From Thiohalocapsa sp. (lineage in GTDB: Bacteria; Pseudomonadota; Gammaproteobacteria; Chromatiales; Chromatiaceae): a stretch of DNA of 33,166 nt. The stretch is taken from NCBI GenBank assembly GCA_028277725.1, contig JANQFX010000059.1, forward strand, positions 1-33,166, read 5' to 3'. The translations under genes were made by a program, and so were the position numbers. This document shows positions 1 through 8,749 of this stretch, in pieces (position 1 is the stretch's first letter; each line of letters begins with the position of its first letter). The notes below the pieces were generated by a model. The model was not told where the DNA came from, did no database searches, and was given only the letters and a program-made list of their open reading frames with translations.

Positions 1-73
1 CCGGTTCTTGCTTGGCCTTGGCGTAGAGCTTCCGCTGCAACGTCCTGATCGTTTCCGGAGTTGTTAGCGACAT
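1..73 (-). CDS. ltrA: Group II intron reverse transcriptase/maturase, N-terminal fragment (runs off window)
   Basis: The ATG at 73-71 opens 24 codons to the window edge, starting MSLTTPETIRTLQRKLYAKA. This matches the N-terminus that I recognise from a common family of bacterial intron-encoded reverse transcriptases, which continue with a YDK...REDIL...GAPGVDG region. A good ribosome site (AGGAG) lies about 10 bases upstream. The palm, X and any endonuclease domain lie outside the window, so function of the whole protein cannot be judged. The upstream sequence is the structured intron RNA described in the outer-intron entry. The family call rests on only 24 residues and on that context. Confidence 0.6.
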   Translation of the reverse strand, partial: MSLTTPETIRTLQRKLYAKAKQEP

Positions 74-986
74 GGCCGCAATCTCCTGATCCTCCGCGCG
101 TTGGTTGCGTGCACAAAGTAGGGCTCCTTTCCTCGGGCCGGGTTGTGTTGTCCCAGACCCTCAAACGGTCCGATGAGCCCCTCCGACTCCCGTGACGGCC
201 CGCGTCGACTTCGGGCTCGCCTTATACGCCGCGGTTGACGGTTCTGCGCCGTCACCGCCACGGGTCTCCCGCACTGGGACTGATTGACTTCCACCACATG
301 CCACCCCTGCTACCCCGGAAGAATCGATGGGACGCTATCGTTGTCTCTTCCCACCGGCAGCGGCCTTCCCCTTCTGACCACAGGGTCGGCTTCTTCGACT
401 AAGTGACGAGGCTACCTCTAGGTTCGCTTGCGCTACGTGAAATGGCGAGGCGGAGCGCGGCGGGTGATCAGCCCCGCCCGGCAAGGGTTAGCCACCCGCC
501 GGAAGCGAGTCTTGCGTGGTGTCGGGTAACCGGCACTGCGAAGCGTAGACAGCGAGCGTGCAGGCCGTGTGATTGAGCCCCGAAAGGACCGCTTAGCGGG
601 AGCCGACGTTCTCAAGACGACGGAAGGCCACACCGGAGCACCGTATTGGCCTGGTGCCGAGGTTCCGCCGGGGTCGAAGAGCTGGGCATGCACGCAGTAG
701 GGCTCCCCAGGAACCTGGGAGGTCCGCGTTACTCCACCGAAATCCAGGTAGCGTTTGGGACCGCGCGGAATGTCCCCGGCCCCCGGCGGCGGCACCTGAC
801 TGCCGAGGGGAGCGAACCCATCAGGTGCTAGGTGGTACGCACAGCCGAGCAGTCGCGAGGCGTGCGGAGGGTGGCGCGGAAGTCGGAGCTGGCCATCGTA
901 CCGTCGAGGCAGGGGAACGCGGCCCGCGTAGACCCTGGGGAGGGAAGGGCCAGCCGAACGGGAACTGAGTACTGCTGGGAGGAAAC

Positions 987-2291
987 ATGACGGGTGCACA
1001 GGAACCCGGGAACGTGTCAACGCTGACCCAGCGGATCGCCACATCGGCACGGGAACATCCGCAACGCGCCGACACCTCGCTTGCCCACCACCTGGATGTG
1101 GACTGGCTGCGGGCCGCCTGGGAGCGCACGCGCAAGGACGGCGCGCTCGGCATCGATGGGATGACAGCCGAGCGCTATGCCGAAGACCTGGAAGCGACTC
1201 TCGCCGACCTGCTTGAGCGGGCCAAAGCGGGAAGCTACCGGGCGCCGGCGGTGCGGCGCGTACATATCCCCAAAGGCGATGGACGGCGCACGCGCCCCAT
1301 CGGCATCCCGACCCTGGAGGACAAGGTCCTTCAGCGGGCGATTGCGATGGCGCTGGAGCTGCTCTACGAGCAGGACTTCGTGGCCGGCTCCTTTGGCTTT
1401 CGTCCTGGCCGCTCGGCGCATCAGGCGCTGCAAGCGCTGTGGTCATCGGTGATGGCCATGGGCGGCGGCTGGGTGCTTGAGATCGACATTGAGCCCTTCT
1501 TCGACACGCTCGATCATGGGCACTTGCGGGCGTTTCTCGACCGACGGGTACGCGATGGGGTGTTGCGACGACTCATCGACAAATGGCTTAAGGCCGGCGT
1601 CATGGAAGACGGCGTGCTCACGCGTCAGGCTGAGGGGACGCCGCAGGGCGGGGTCATCTCGCCCTGGCTGGCGAACGTCTACCTGCACTATGTGCTCGAC
1701 GAGTGGTTCGAGTGCGAGATGCGGGCGCGTCTGCGTGGGCGCGCCGAGCTCATCCGTTATGCGGATGACGCGGTGCTGATCTTTGCCAATGAAGCGGACG
1801 CTCGGCGGGTATTAGACGTCCTGCCGAAGCGCTTCGGCCGGTTCGGGCTGCGACTGCACCCGCGCAAGACGCAACTGGTGTACAGCGGTCCACCGCGCGC
1901 CGGACTGACCTCGGCGAGCTTTGATCTGCTCGGCTTCACCCATTATTGGGCGACGTCGCGTCGAGGCCGCTGGGTGCTCAAGCGCAAGACGGCCAAGGAT
2001 CGCCTTGCTCGGGCCTTGCGAGGGATCAAGCAATGGTGCCGGGTGCATCGTCATGAGCCGTTGGAGGAGCAACACCGGGTCCTACGTCGGAAGCTGCGCG
2101 GGCACTATGCCTACTACGGCATCTCGGGCAATTACCGAGCGCTGGCCACCTTCCGCTTTTAGGCCGAGCGGACATGGATCAAATGGCTGGGACGCCGCTC
2201 ACAGCGCGGACGGCTGAACTGGGAACGTGCGGCCCGACTGGCTGCGCGCTTCGCCCTACCGCCCGCGCGCCTTGTCCACCGCCACGTGTAG
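987..2291 (+). pseudogene. ltrA: Group II intron reverse transcriptase/maturase with in-frame amber codon
   Basis: The gene starts at ATG 987 behind GGGAGGAAAC and would encode 434 residues. The fingers-palm reverse transcriptase core is complete: LGIDGMT near residue 52, the PKGDGRRTRPIGIP region, RPGRSAHQAL, EIDIEPFFDTLDH, EGTPQGGVISP and the catalytic YADD box near residue 257. The X/thumb (maturase) region starts RRKLRGHYAYYGISGNYRAL. There a TAG at 2160-2162 ends the frame at residue 391, but the same frame continues with AERTWIKWLGRRSQRGR and ends at a TAG at 2289-2291. That continuation is the usual C-terminus of such maturases, so the TAG is a point mutation (for example from GAG). 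No HNH endonuclease domain is seen. The truncated protein may keep polymerase folds but probably lacks splicing activity. Suppression of amber in this host is the alternative. Confidence 0.85.
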
Positions 2292-2309
2292 CGAGTCGTC
2301 TCGTTCGAG

Positions 2310-2382
2310 GAGCCGGATGCGCTCATCGCGCACGTCCGGATCTGTGGGGGACCGGTCCGGGCGACCGGCCGGTCTACCCGAC
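2310..2382 (+). ncRNA. Group II intron domains V and VI
   Basis: The domain V hairpin is exactly 34 bases: GAGCCGGA pairs with TCCGGATC around a two-base CG bulge, and an upper stem TGCGC/GCGCA closes a five-base loop. The catalytic triad AGC is at 2311-2313. Domain VI (2344-2382) is a stem GGGGGACCGG...CCGGTCTACCC with an unpaired A at 2376, the likely branch point. These elements are the catalytic and branching core of the inner intron, and both appear undamaged. Confidence 0.8.
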
Positions 2383-2581
2383 CAATGCAACATTCGCCTG
2401 TGAGACTCGCTGCGAACCCTTCCCAGCATTCCACATCTGCCGGGCGCATTTCCTAGACATTCGCCCGTAGGCAATTCGCAAGCCAACGAGTCACATTGCC
2501 CGACGCCAAGGTTGCTTCACGCCGTCCCCCGCGCCGCGTGCGCGGGCTGGAATTCGGCGGTGCCGGGGATGCGTGGATTTG

Positions 2582-3037
2582 CTATAGCCTGGTGGACGCA
2601 CCGGCCCCGCCCGAGCCGAACGCCCCGGTGGGCACGAACAGGAGCGCGAGCAGGAAGCCGAGTCCGAGCAGCCCGCCGAGGGCGACGCCGCCGCCGGAGG
2701 ACAGGAAGCCGGCCAGCAACATCCAGGCGAGGACGATGAGCCAGGGTGCCGGTGCGCCCATGTCGCGCAGGCGCTTGGCCATGATGTTGAGCTGGCCCAG
2801 CAGCAGCAGCGCAAACATGGCGGCGACGATGGTCAGGCCGACGGGGCCGAGGCTGTCCGCCAGCGACACCTGGTTCGTGAGCGACTCGCTAGCGCCCATG
2901 CGCTCGGCGGCGCCGATGACGGCGCCGAGGCCGAAGGCGAGCAAAATCGCGATGGCGGCGATCAGCAGGTAGGAGACGAGGAACTGGAGACGGCTCAGGC
3001 GGCCGTCGAGGATCTCGCCCCAGAGGTTCAGCAACAT
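2582..3037 (-). CDS. DUF805 family inner-membrane protein
   Basis: The product is 151 residues with about four hydrophobic segments (roughly 21-42, 65-82, 98-113 and 119-136). The pattern GRLSRLQFL near the N-terminus and AKRLRDMG at 87-94 after the second hydrophobic stretch are typical of the DUF805 (YhaH-like) family of small integral membrane proteins of unknown function. The start at 3037 has GAGGAG about nine bases upstream on its strand. A glycine-rich C-terminus (GSGGAGASTRL) follows the last membrane segment. The gene is divergent from the acyltransferase fusion at 3335, with about 300 bases between them, and its 3' side faces the intron complex. I see no evidence for a specific role. 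Confidence 0.72.
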   Translation of the reverse strand: MLLNLWGEILDGRLSRLQFLVSYLLIAAIAILLAFGLGAVIGAAERMGASESLTNQVSLADSLGPVGLTIVAAMFALLLLGQLNIMAKRLRDMGAPAPWLIVLAWMLLAGFLSSGGGVALGGLLGLGFLLALLFVPTGAFGSGGAGASTRL

Positions 3038-3334
3038 CGGCAGGTTCTCCTCGATGGACCCGTGTTGGTGACCGGAACCGGGTCGGGTGGATGGGTCGAC
3101 CGGCTATTCTGCCCTCCCCCACACCTGGCCGCGAGCGCAGCGGACACGCGGGTTTGGCAGCTGGCGGATCCAGGCCGCCGGACGGCAGTGCGCCCACCGA
3201 TCTCGGAGCGGGGCGGTTCGCGTGCTGAACGTGGGCAGGAAGCCCATTGTTCAACTTCTCCCTAACGAGCGCCCGGCCGCTAGAATGCGCAATGCCGCGC
3301 CGGACTCCTCCGGCGCGGGAACGGAGGCCCGTCC

Positions 3335-6300
3335 ATGACCAGACTGACCCGACTCCCCGGCTTCCTGCCGTTCGTGCTGGTCGTGTTCCTGAACAGCTTC
3401 GTCGATCTGGGCCACAAGATCATCATCCAGAATACGCTGTTCAAGGCCTACGACGGACCGGAACAGATCTGGCTCACGGCGCTGGTCAACGCGCTGATCC
3501 TGCTGCCCTTCATCCTGCTGTTCACGCCCTCGGGATGGCTCGCGGACCGCTGGCCCAAGAACCGTGTCATGCGCGTCTCGGCCTGGGTGGCGGTGCTGAT
3601 CACCCTCGGCATCACAGCCTGCTACTACCTCGGGCTGTTCTGGCCTGCGTTCATCATGACCTTCGTGCTCGCGTTGCAGAGCGCGATCTACTCGCCGTCG
3701 AAGTTCGGCTACATCAAAGAGATCTCGGGCACCGAGGCCCTGACCACGGCCAACGCCTGGGTGCAGGCGAGTTCCAGCATCGCCATCCTCGCCGGCATCC
3801 TGACCTTCTCGGTGCTGTTCGAGATGATGCTGACCACGCCCGCCGGCGAGATCGGCGGCGTCGGCCTGCCGCCGGACGAGATCATGCGCCAGATCGCACC
3901 GGTGGGCTGGTTCCTGGTGCTGGGCTCGCTGGTGGAGGTGGCCATGACCTACCGCCTGCCCGACAAACGCCAGGCGGATTCGGCCATGCACTTCGACTGG
4001 CGCGAGTACCTGCACGGTCGCTATCTGCTGCACAACCTGCACGCGGCCTGGGACAACAAGGTCATCTGGCTGTCCATCATCGGACTCGGCGTGTTCTGGG
4101 GCATCTCGCAGGTGCTGCTGGCGGCCTTCCCGGCCTTCGTCGAGGACTCCCTGGGCGAGTCCAACACCGTCGTCATCCAGGGCGTCATGGCCTTCGCCGG
4201 CATCGGCATCATCCTCGGCGCGGCCATCGCCGGGCGCATCTCCCGCGACCACGTCGAGACCGGGTTGATCCCCTTCAGTGCGCTCGGCATCGCCGCGACC
4301 CTGTTCCTGCTGCCGCTGATCGGCAACACCTGGCTGCACGGTGTCAACTTCATGGCGCTGGGCCTCCTGGCCGGCATGTTCATCGTGCCGCTGAACGCGC
4401 TGATCCAGTTCAACGCCGGCGAGCGCGAGCTCGGGCGCGTCCTGGCGGCCAAGAATTTCATCCTCAACTGGATCATGCTCGCCGGGCTCATCGTCACGGT
4501 GATCTCGGCACTGGCGGACGCGGGCAGCCGCGCTATCATGATCGCCCTGGGGGTGGTGGGCCTCGGCGGCGCCGTCTACACGGTCTGGCAGCTGCCGCAG
4601 TCGTTGGTGCGCTTCTTCATCGGCCGACTCATGGCGGTGCGCTATCGGCTGTCGGTGATCGGGCTGGACAACATGCCGGCACAGGGCGGCGTGCTGATGC
4701 TAGGCAACCACATCAGCTGGATCGACTGGGCCATGGTACAGATGGCGAGCCCGCGGCCGGTGCGCTTCGTCATGGAGCGGGTGATCTACGAGCAGTGGTG
4801 GCTGAAGTGGTTCCTGGACTTCTTCGGGGTCGTGCCGATCTCCCGCTCCGGCAGCCGAAACGCGCTGGGTGTGGTCACGGAACTGATCAACCAGGGCCAG
4901 GTGGTGTGCCTGTTCCCGGAGGGTACGCTGAGCAAGAACGCCCAGCTGGCGGAGTTCAGACGCGGGTTCGAGCACGCCGCCGAGGGCGCCGACGGCGTCA
5001 TCCTGCCGTTCTATCTGCGCGGCCTCTGGGGCAGCCGCTTCTCGCATGCTAGCGAAAAGCTCAAGCGGAGCCGCCGCGACGGCCGCGCGCGGGACGTCAT
5101 CGTCGCCTTCGGGCCGACACTGCCCATCCACAGCGACGCTCAACGGGTCAAGCAGGCGGTATTCGAGCTCTCGGTGAGTTCCTGGCAGGAACATGTGCAG
5201 GGCCTGCCGACCTTGCCGAAGGCCTGGCTAACGCAGGCCAAGCGGCGGCCCTCCGCGGTGACGGTGCTCGACTCCGCCGGCACGGCCCTGACCAACCGCC
5301 GGCTCCTCGCCGCGGTGCTGTTGTTCGCGGGCATGGTTCGGCGCCGCTGCCCAGAGCAGAACCTCGGCATCCTGCTGCCGGCCTCGAGCGCGGCCGTGAT
5401 CGCCAATCTGGCCGGTTGGCTCGCGGGCAAGACCGTCGTCAACCTCAACTACACAGCGAGCCCGGAGGCGCTCCAGGCCTCCATCGAACGCGCCGGCATT
5501 CGCAACGTCATCACCGCAGAGCGCTTCCTCCGCAAGCTCTCCCAGCGCGGCATCGACGCGGAGACGCTGCTCGCGGACACCCAGCTGCATCCGATGGAGG
5601 GCATGCGTGCCGGCGTCGGCAAGCTGCGCGGGCTCGGCGCCCTGGCGACGGCGGCCCTGCTGCCGGCCTGGCTGCTGAGCTGGCTGGCCGGGGGCTTGCG
5701 TGGGGGGCTGCGCGGAGGTCGGCCAGGGCCCGACGACACGGCGGCGATTCTATTCTCTTCCGGCAGCGAGGGCGCACCCAAGGGGGTCGAGCTGACGCAC
5801 CGCAACATCCTCGCCAACGTCCGCCAGATCGCCGATGTGCTGAACACCGAGCCGGACGACCTGATGCTGTCGAACCTGCCGCTGTTCCATGCCTTCGGCC
5901 TCACCGTGACGACGGCATTGCCGCTGTTGGAGGGGATCCCGATGGTCTGCCACCCGGATCCGACGGATGCGGTGGGCAGCGCCAAGGCCATTGCCCGGCA
6001 CCGCGCCACGGTGCTGTGCAGCACATCCACCTTCCTGCGTCTGTACGTCAAGAACCGCAAGGTGCATCCGCTGATGCTGGAGAGTCTACGGGTGGTGGTC
6101 GCCGGGGCCGAGCGGCTGTCGCCCGATGTCCGCGATGCCTTCGCGCTCAAGTTCGGCACCCGCATCTACGAGGGCTACGGCGCCACCGAGACGACACCGG
6201 TGGCGAGCGTGAACGTCCCCGACGCCATCGAGCTCGGCAACTGGAAGGTGCAGACCGGCAGCAAGCCCGGCACCGTCGGCATGCCGCTACCGGGTAGCTG

Positions 6301-6961
6301 CTTCCGCATCGTCGATCCGGTCAGCCTGGCCACCCTGCCGACCGGTGAGGACGGCCTGATCCTGATCGGCGGCGTGCAGGTGATGAAGGGCTACCTCGAT
6401 GACCCGCAGCGCACCGCCGACGCCGTGGTCGAGCTGGACGGGCAGCGCTGGTACAAGACCGGCGACAAGGGACACCTGGACATGGACGGCTTCCTCACCA
6501 TCGTCGACCGCTACTCGCGTTTTGCGAAGATCGGCGGCGAGATGGTGAGCCTCGGCGCCGTCGAGGAACGCGTGTGCGGCGCCCTGGATCAACCGGACCT
6601 GGATCTGTGCGCGGTGGCTCTGCCGGACCCGAAGAAGGGCGAGCGACTTCTGCTGCTGCTTGCGATGGACGCCGACGCGCCGCCCAAAACCGACGCGCTA
6701 CGCCAAATCCTGCTGGACGCCGGCACCAACCCGCTCATGATTCCCAGCGACGTGTTGCCGGTGGAGGCGGTGCCCAAACTCGGCAGCGGCAAGACCGATT
6801 TCGCCGCGGCGAGGCGCCTGGCGGCCGATCTCGCGGGCTACGCCGCGCCCGCCCCAGCCCAACCGCCAGCGTCGGAACCAGAGCCAGCGTCAGCCACAGA
6901 TTCAGCCCCGACCGCGACCCCCGCCCCGGCTACCGCACCCGCGGACGCGAACCGGGACTGA
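3335..6961 (+). CDS. aas: Fused lysophospholipid flippase / acyltransferase / acyl-ACP synthetase (LplT-PlsC-Aas)
   Basis: This 1208-residue protein joins three modules. Residues 1-415 are an LplT-like major facilitator permease of about 12 membrane segments (SGWLADRWPKNR between the second and third). Residues about 430-600 are a PlsC acyltransferase with the HX4D box NHISWID near 459 and FPEGTLS near 525. Residues about 640-1170 are an AMP-binding acyl synthetase with SSGSEGAPKG near 810, YGATETTP near 946 and a C-terminal catalytic lysine in GSGKTDF. In E. coli the permease (LplT) and Aas are separate proteins. Together they import lyso-phosphatidylethanolamine across the inner membrane and reacylate it. 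Fusion would couple both steps. The last ~40 residues are a low-complexity Ala/Pro/Glu/Thr tail with no recognised function. GGAGG sits seven bases before the ATG. Confidence 0.92.
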   Translation: MTRLTRLPGFLPFVLVVFLNSFVDLGHKIIIQNTLFKAYDGPEQIWLTALVNALILLPFILLFTPSGWLADRWPKNRVMRVSAWVAVLITLGITACYYLGLFWPAFIMTFVLALQSAIYSPSKFGYIKEISGTEALTTANAWVQASSSIAILAGILTFSVLFEMMLTTPAGEIGGVGLPPDEIMRQIAPVGWFLVLGSLVEVAMTYRLPDKRQADSAMHFDWREYLHGRYLLHNLHAAWDNKVIWLSIIGLGVFWGISQVLLAAFPAFVEDSLGESNTVVIQGVMAFAGIGIILGAAIAGRISRDHVETGLIPFSALGIAATLFLLPLIGNTWLHGVNFMALGLLAGMFIVPLNALIQFNAGERELGRVLAAKNFILNWIMLAGLIVTVISALADAGSRAIMIALGVVGLGGAVYTVWQLPQSLVRFFIGRLMAVRYRLSVIGLDNMPAQGGVLMLGNHISWIDWAMVQMASPRPVRFVMERVIYEQWWLKWFLDFFGVVPISRSGSRNALGVVTELINQGQVVCLFPEGTLSKNAQLAEFRRGFEHAAEGADGVILPFYLRGLWGSRFSHASEKLKRSRRDGRARDVIVAFGPTLPIHSDAQRVKQAVFELSVSSWQEHVQGLPTLPKAWLTQAKRRPSAVTVLDSAGTALTNRRLLAAVLLFAGMVRRRCPEQNLGILLPASSAAVIANLAGWLAGKTVVNLNYTASPEALQASIERAGIRNVITAERFLRKLSQRGIDAETLLADTQLHPMEGMRAGVGKLRGLGALATAALLPAWLLSWLAGGLRGGLRGGRPGPDDTAAILFSSGSEGAPKGVELTHRNILANVRQIADVLNTEPDDLMLSNLPLFHAFGLTVTTALPLLEGIPMVCHPDPTDAVGSAKAIARHRATVLCSTSTFLRLYVKNRKVHPLMLESLRVVVAGAERLSPDVRDAFALKFGTRIYEGYGATETTPVASVNVPDAIELGNWKVQTGSKPGTVGMPLPGSCFRIVDPVSLATLPTGEDGLILIGGVQVMKGYLDDPQRTADAVVELDGQRWYKTGDKGHLDMDGFLTIVDRYSRFAKIGGEMVSLGAVEERVCGALDQPDLDLCAVALPDPKKGERLLLLLAMDADAPPKTDALRQILLDAGTNPLMIPSDVLPVEAVPKLGSGKTDFAAARRLAADLAGYAAPAPAQPPASEPEPASATDSAPTATPAPATAPADANRD

Positions 6962-7005
6962 GACGCCCTATGCCACGCAACCAACCCCCGACCCGACGAG
7001 AACCG

Positions 7006-7434
7006 ATGCGACCACTCCTCCTGAGCTGCGCCCTGCTGGCCACCACCGGACTGCTGTCGAGCTGCGGCGAAGACCCGATGGGGCCGGACAATCGCCTCGC
7101 CCTGCTCGCCCTCACCCAGTGCCAGTACGACAAGGCCACTCGGCTCACCGACAACGCCGCCGCCCAGGGCAACGCGGACCACACCTATCGCGCCTGGGTG
7201 CTGAAGGCCGCGATCCTGCGCGACCGCGGAGATGCCGCCGGCGCCGAGGCGCTCAACCCAGGCATCGAGGCCGCCTGGGAGGCCGCCAAGGAACGCACCC
7301 TGAGCGAGTACCGGCGCGAGCGTGACATCGGCATGATCGAGGACGTGGTCCGCGCCGAACGACTCGCCAGAAACCGACCCGAGGATTGCACGGACCTGCC
7401 GCCCATGCCCTCAGTCGAAGGGGCCGCGGAATGA
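7006..7434 (+). CDS. Small predicted lipoprotein, unknown function
   Basis: The ATG at 7006 gives a 142-residue protein with a lipoprotein signal: MRPLLLSCALLATTGLLSSC, lipobox LSSC with Cys20. An in-frame ATG at 6970 would add 12 polar residues before the signal and is less likely. The mature part is helical, with a repeat-like stretch (QYDKATRLTDNAAAQGN, AILRDRGDAAGAEAL) reminiscent of tetratricopeptide helices. Asp at +2 is not present (GED follows Cys), so outer-membrane sorting is plausible. It lies 44 bases after aas and its TGA overlaps the ATG of zapE (ATGA), so the three genes probably form one transcript. I do not recognise a family. Confidence 0.75.
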   Translation: MRPLLLSCALLATTGLLSSCGEDPMGPDNRLALLALTQCQYDKATRLTDNAAAQGNADHTYRAWVLKAAILRDRGDAAGAEALNPGIEAAWEAAKERTLSEYRRERDIGMIEDVVRAERLARNRPEDCTDLPPMPSVEGAAE

Positions 7435-8558
7435 CACCGATCGATGCCTATCGGGCCGCCATCGACGCCGGTCGCATCGAAGAGGACCCGGCCCAGCTCG
7501 ACGCCCTGAATGCCCTGGACGCGCTCTCGACAGCGCTGCATGAGGCACCGCCTAGGCGGGATCGAGGCACGGGCGCCTCGGGCCGGCTCGGCCAGTTCGC
7601 CGATCGACTGACCGCGAGGCTCAGAGGCCGGACAGCCCCCATGGCACCTCGCGGCATCTACCTCTGGGGCGGCGTCGGCCGCGGTAAGACCTTCCTGATG
7701 GATCTGTTCCATGACGCACTCCCCATCGGAGCGGCGCAGCGGGCGCACTTCCATGAGTTCATGCAGGCGCTGCACCGGGAGCTGCGCCAGCTTGGAGCGC
7801 GGACGAACCCGCTGGAGCAACTGGGCGCGGAACTCGCGGCCCGCGCACCGGTGCTATGCCTGGACGAGATGCAGGTCGAGGACATCACCGATGCCATGCT
7901 CATGGCGCGCCTGTTGGAGTCCTTGTTCAACAATGGCGTCACCCTGGTGGTGACCTCGAATTCGCCACCCCATGAGCTCTATCGCGCCGGCCTGCAACGC
8001 GACCGCTTCCTGCCCGCCATCGGCCTGCTGGAGCGCCATTGCGACGTGATAGAGCTGCAGGGCCCGGTGGACTACCGGCTGCGCGAGTTGGCCCGGGCGC
8101 CCGTCTATCTGATACCCACCGGCGCCGATGCGGACGCTGCCATGGTGGAACATTTCCGTCGACTCAGCGGCAGCGATGTCGCGCCGGAGACCGTGGCCAT
8201 CAACGACCGCAGGATTCCCGCGCAGGCCGCCGCGGGCGGTACGGTCTGGCTCGACTTCGATGTCCTCTGCAACATCCCGCGCTCGAAGAACGACTACGTC
8301 GAACTGGCCCGCTGCTTCCATACCGTGCTCTTGTCGAACCTGCGCCGCCTCGACGACGAGGAGGCGGATCGCGTACATCGGCTCATCACCCTGGTCGATG
8401 CCCTCTACGACCGTCGCTCCAAGCTCGTCTGCAGCGCCGACGCCGAGCCGACGGAGCTCTACAGGGGACGCGACATGGCGTTTCCTTTCAAGCGCACCGC
8501 GAGTCGCCTCATCGAGATGCGTACGCGGGAGTACCTGGCGCGCGCCCATCTCGGCTAA
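7431..8558 (+). CDS. zapE: Cell division protein ZapE (AFG1-like ATPase)
   Basis: The 375-residue product has the layout of ZapE/AFG1-type P-loop ATPases. The Walker A motif GGVGRGKT is at residues 80-87, just after GIYLWG, and Walker B LCLDEMQVED at about 142-151. TSNSPPHELYRAGLQRDRFL follows, a signature of the family. In E. coli ZapE is a peripheral membrane ATPase that associates with the FtsZ ring and is needed under low oxygen and heat. The start codon overlaps the stop of the lipoprotein gene (ATGA), so translation is coupled. Residues 40-70 are a Pro/Arg/Gly-rich linker before the ATPase core. The length is close to the family norm and nothing seems damaged. Confidence 0.93.
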   Translation: MTPIDAYRAAIDAGRIEEDPAQLDALNALDALSTALHEAPPRRDRGTGASGRLGQFADRLTARLRGRTAPMAPRGIYLWGGVGRGKTFLMDLFHDALPIGAAQRAHFHEFMQALHRELRQLGARTNPLEQLGAELAARAPVLCLDEMQVEDITDAMLMARLLESLFNNGVTLVVTSNSPPHELYRAGLQRDRFLPAIGLLERHCDVIELQGPVDYRLRELARAPVYLIPTGADADAAMVEHFRRLSGSDVAPETVAINDRRIPAQAAAGGTVWLDFDVLCNIPRSKNDYVELARCFHTVLLSNLRRLDDEEADRVHRLITLVDALYDRRSKLVCSADAEPTELYRGRDMAFPFKRTASRLIEMRTREYLARAHLG

Positions 8559-8559
8559 T

Positions 8560-8573
8560 AGTCAATATTGACT
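8560..8573. promoter_or_regulatory. 14-bp perfect palindrome, possible operator
   Basis: AGTCAATATTGACT is a perfect AT-rich palindrome one base after the zapE stop codon and about 270 bases before the RNA-binding protein gene. Its size and symmetry suit a dimeric regulator. It also contains TTGACT, which could act as a -35 element, but I see no good -10 box at 16-18 bases. Assignment as an operator is inference. Confidence 0.35.
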
Positions 8574-8749
8574 TGTCACGTTCGAACGCTTCCTTCACGG
8601 GGGCGACGGGTGTATGCTGCGGCTTACTCGTCGGCGACCGCCACGCTGCTTGATCCCATCGGAATCCGTCCGAGAAGCCGCCCTAGCCTCGTATTGCGCG
8701 CCAGGACGGCCGAAAGAGTGCCCGAGCGACTTGCCACGACCCGAGCGTG

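Larger units (their letters stand above)
437..2382 (+). mobile_element. Inner group II intron (plus strand), complete boundaries predicted
   Basis: Boundaries were set by RNA features. The 5' end is GTGAA at 437; the six bases before it (CGCTAC, 431-436) are perfectly complementary to GTAGCG at 748-753, as expected for an IBS1-EBS1 pair. AAGCGA at 503-508 is complementary to TCGCTT at 424-429 and could be EBS2-IBS2. Domain IV holds the maturase gene (987-2291). Domain V is a 34-base hairpin at 2310-2343, and domain VI follows with a bulged A at 2376, seven bases from the 3' end, which finishes in AC at 2382. The element lies antisense inside domain I of another group II intron. The ribozyme parts look intact; the maturase is interrupted by a stop. 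GTGAA departs from the usual GTGYG start. Confidence 0.78.
1..2449 (-). mobile_element. Outer group II intron (minus strand), interrupted by a second intron; 3' part outside window
   Basis: Read on the minus strand, an intron-like RNA begins near 2449 with ATGCGCCCGG, one base off the GTGYG consensus, runs to 2383, and resumes at 436 after the plus-strand intron. The two parts fit together: GCGAACC at 2412-2418 and GGTTCGC at 421-427 (plus strand) form a perfect 7-bp helix in the rejoined RNA. CCCGGCA...TGCTGGG forms another helix close to the 5' end. The remainder of domains I-IV occupies 436-74 and leads, with AGGAG upstream, into a reverse transcriptase start at 73. The 5' boundary is an estimate, and the 3' domains V/VI lie beyond position 1. 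The first intron base appears mutated (A for G), and the insertion in domain I should abolish splicing unless the inner intron is transcribed and removed from the antisense strand, which is not possible for this orientation. So this copy is probably dead as RNA, though its enzyme could still be made. Confidence 0.66.

Noticed and set aside
64..297. Minus-strand open frame of 77 codons ahead of the outer intron's reverse transcriptase
   Set aside because: It lies in the structured RNA region of the group II intron and is rich in Arg/Pro with no family signature; such frames are commonly annotated in error.
433..1446. Minus-strand open frame of 337 codons
   Set aside because: It is opposite the inner intron and the start of its reverse transcriptase and is low-complexity Arg/Pro/Ser; a shadow of GC-rich codon bias.
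3250..3286. Promoter before aas with TAGAAT at 3281
   Set aside because: The -10-like box has no -35 partner at a suitable distance.
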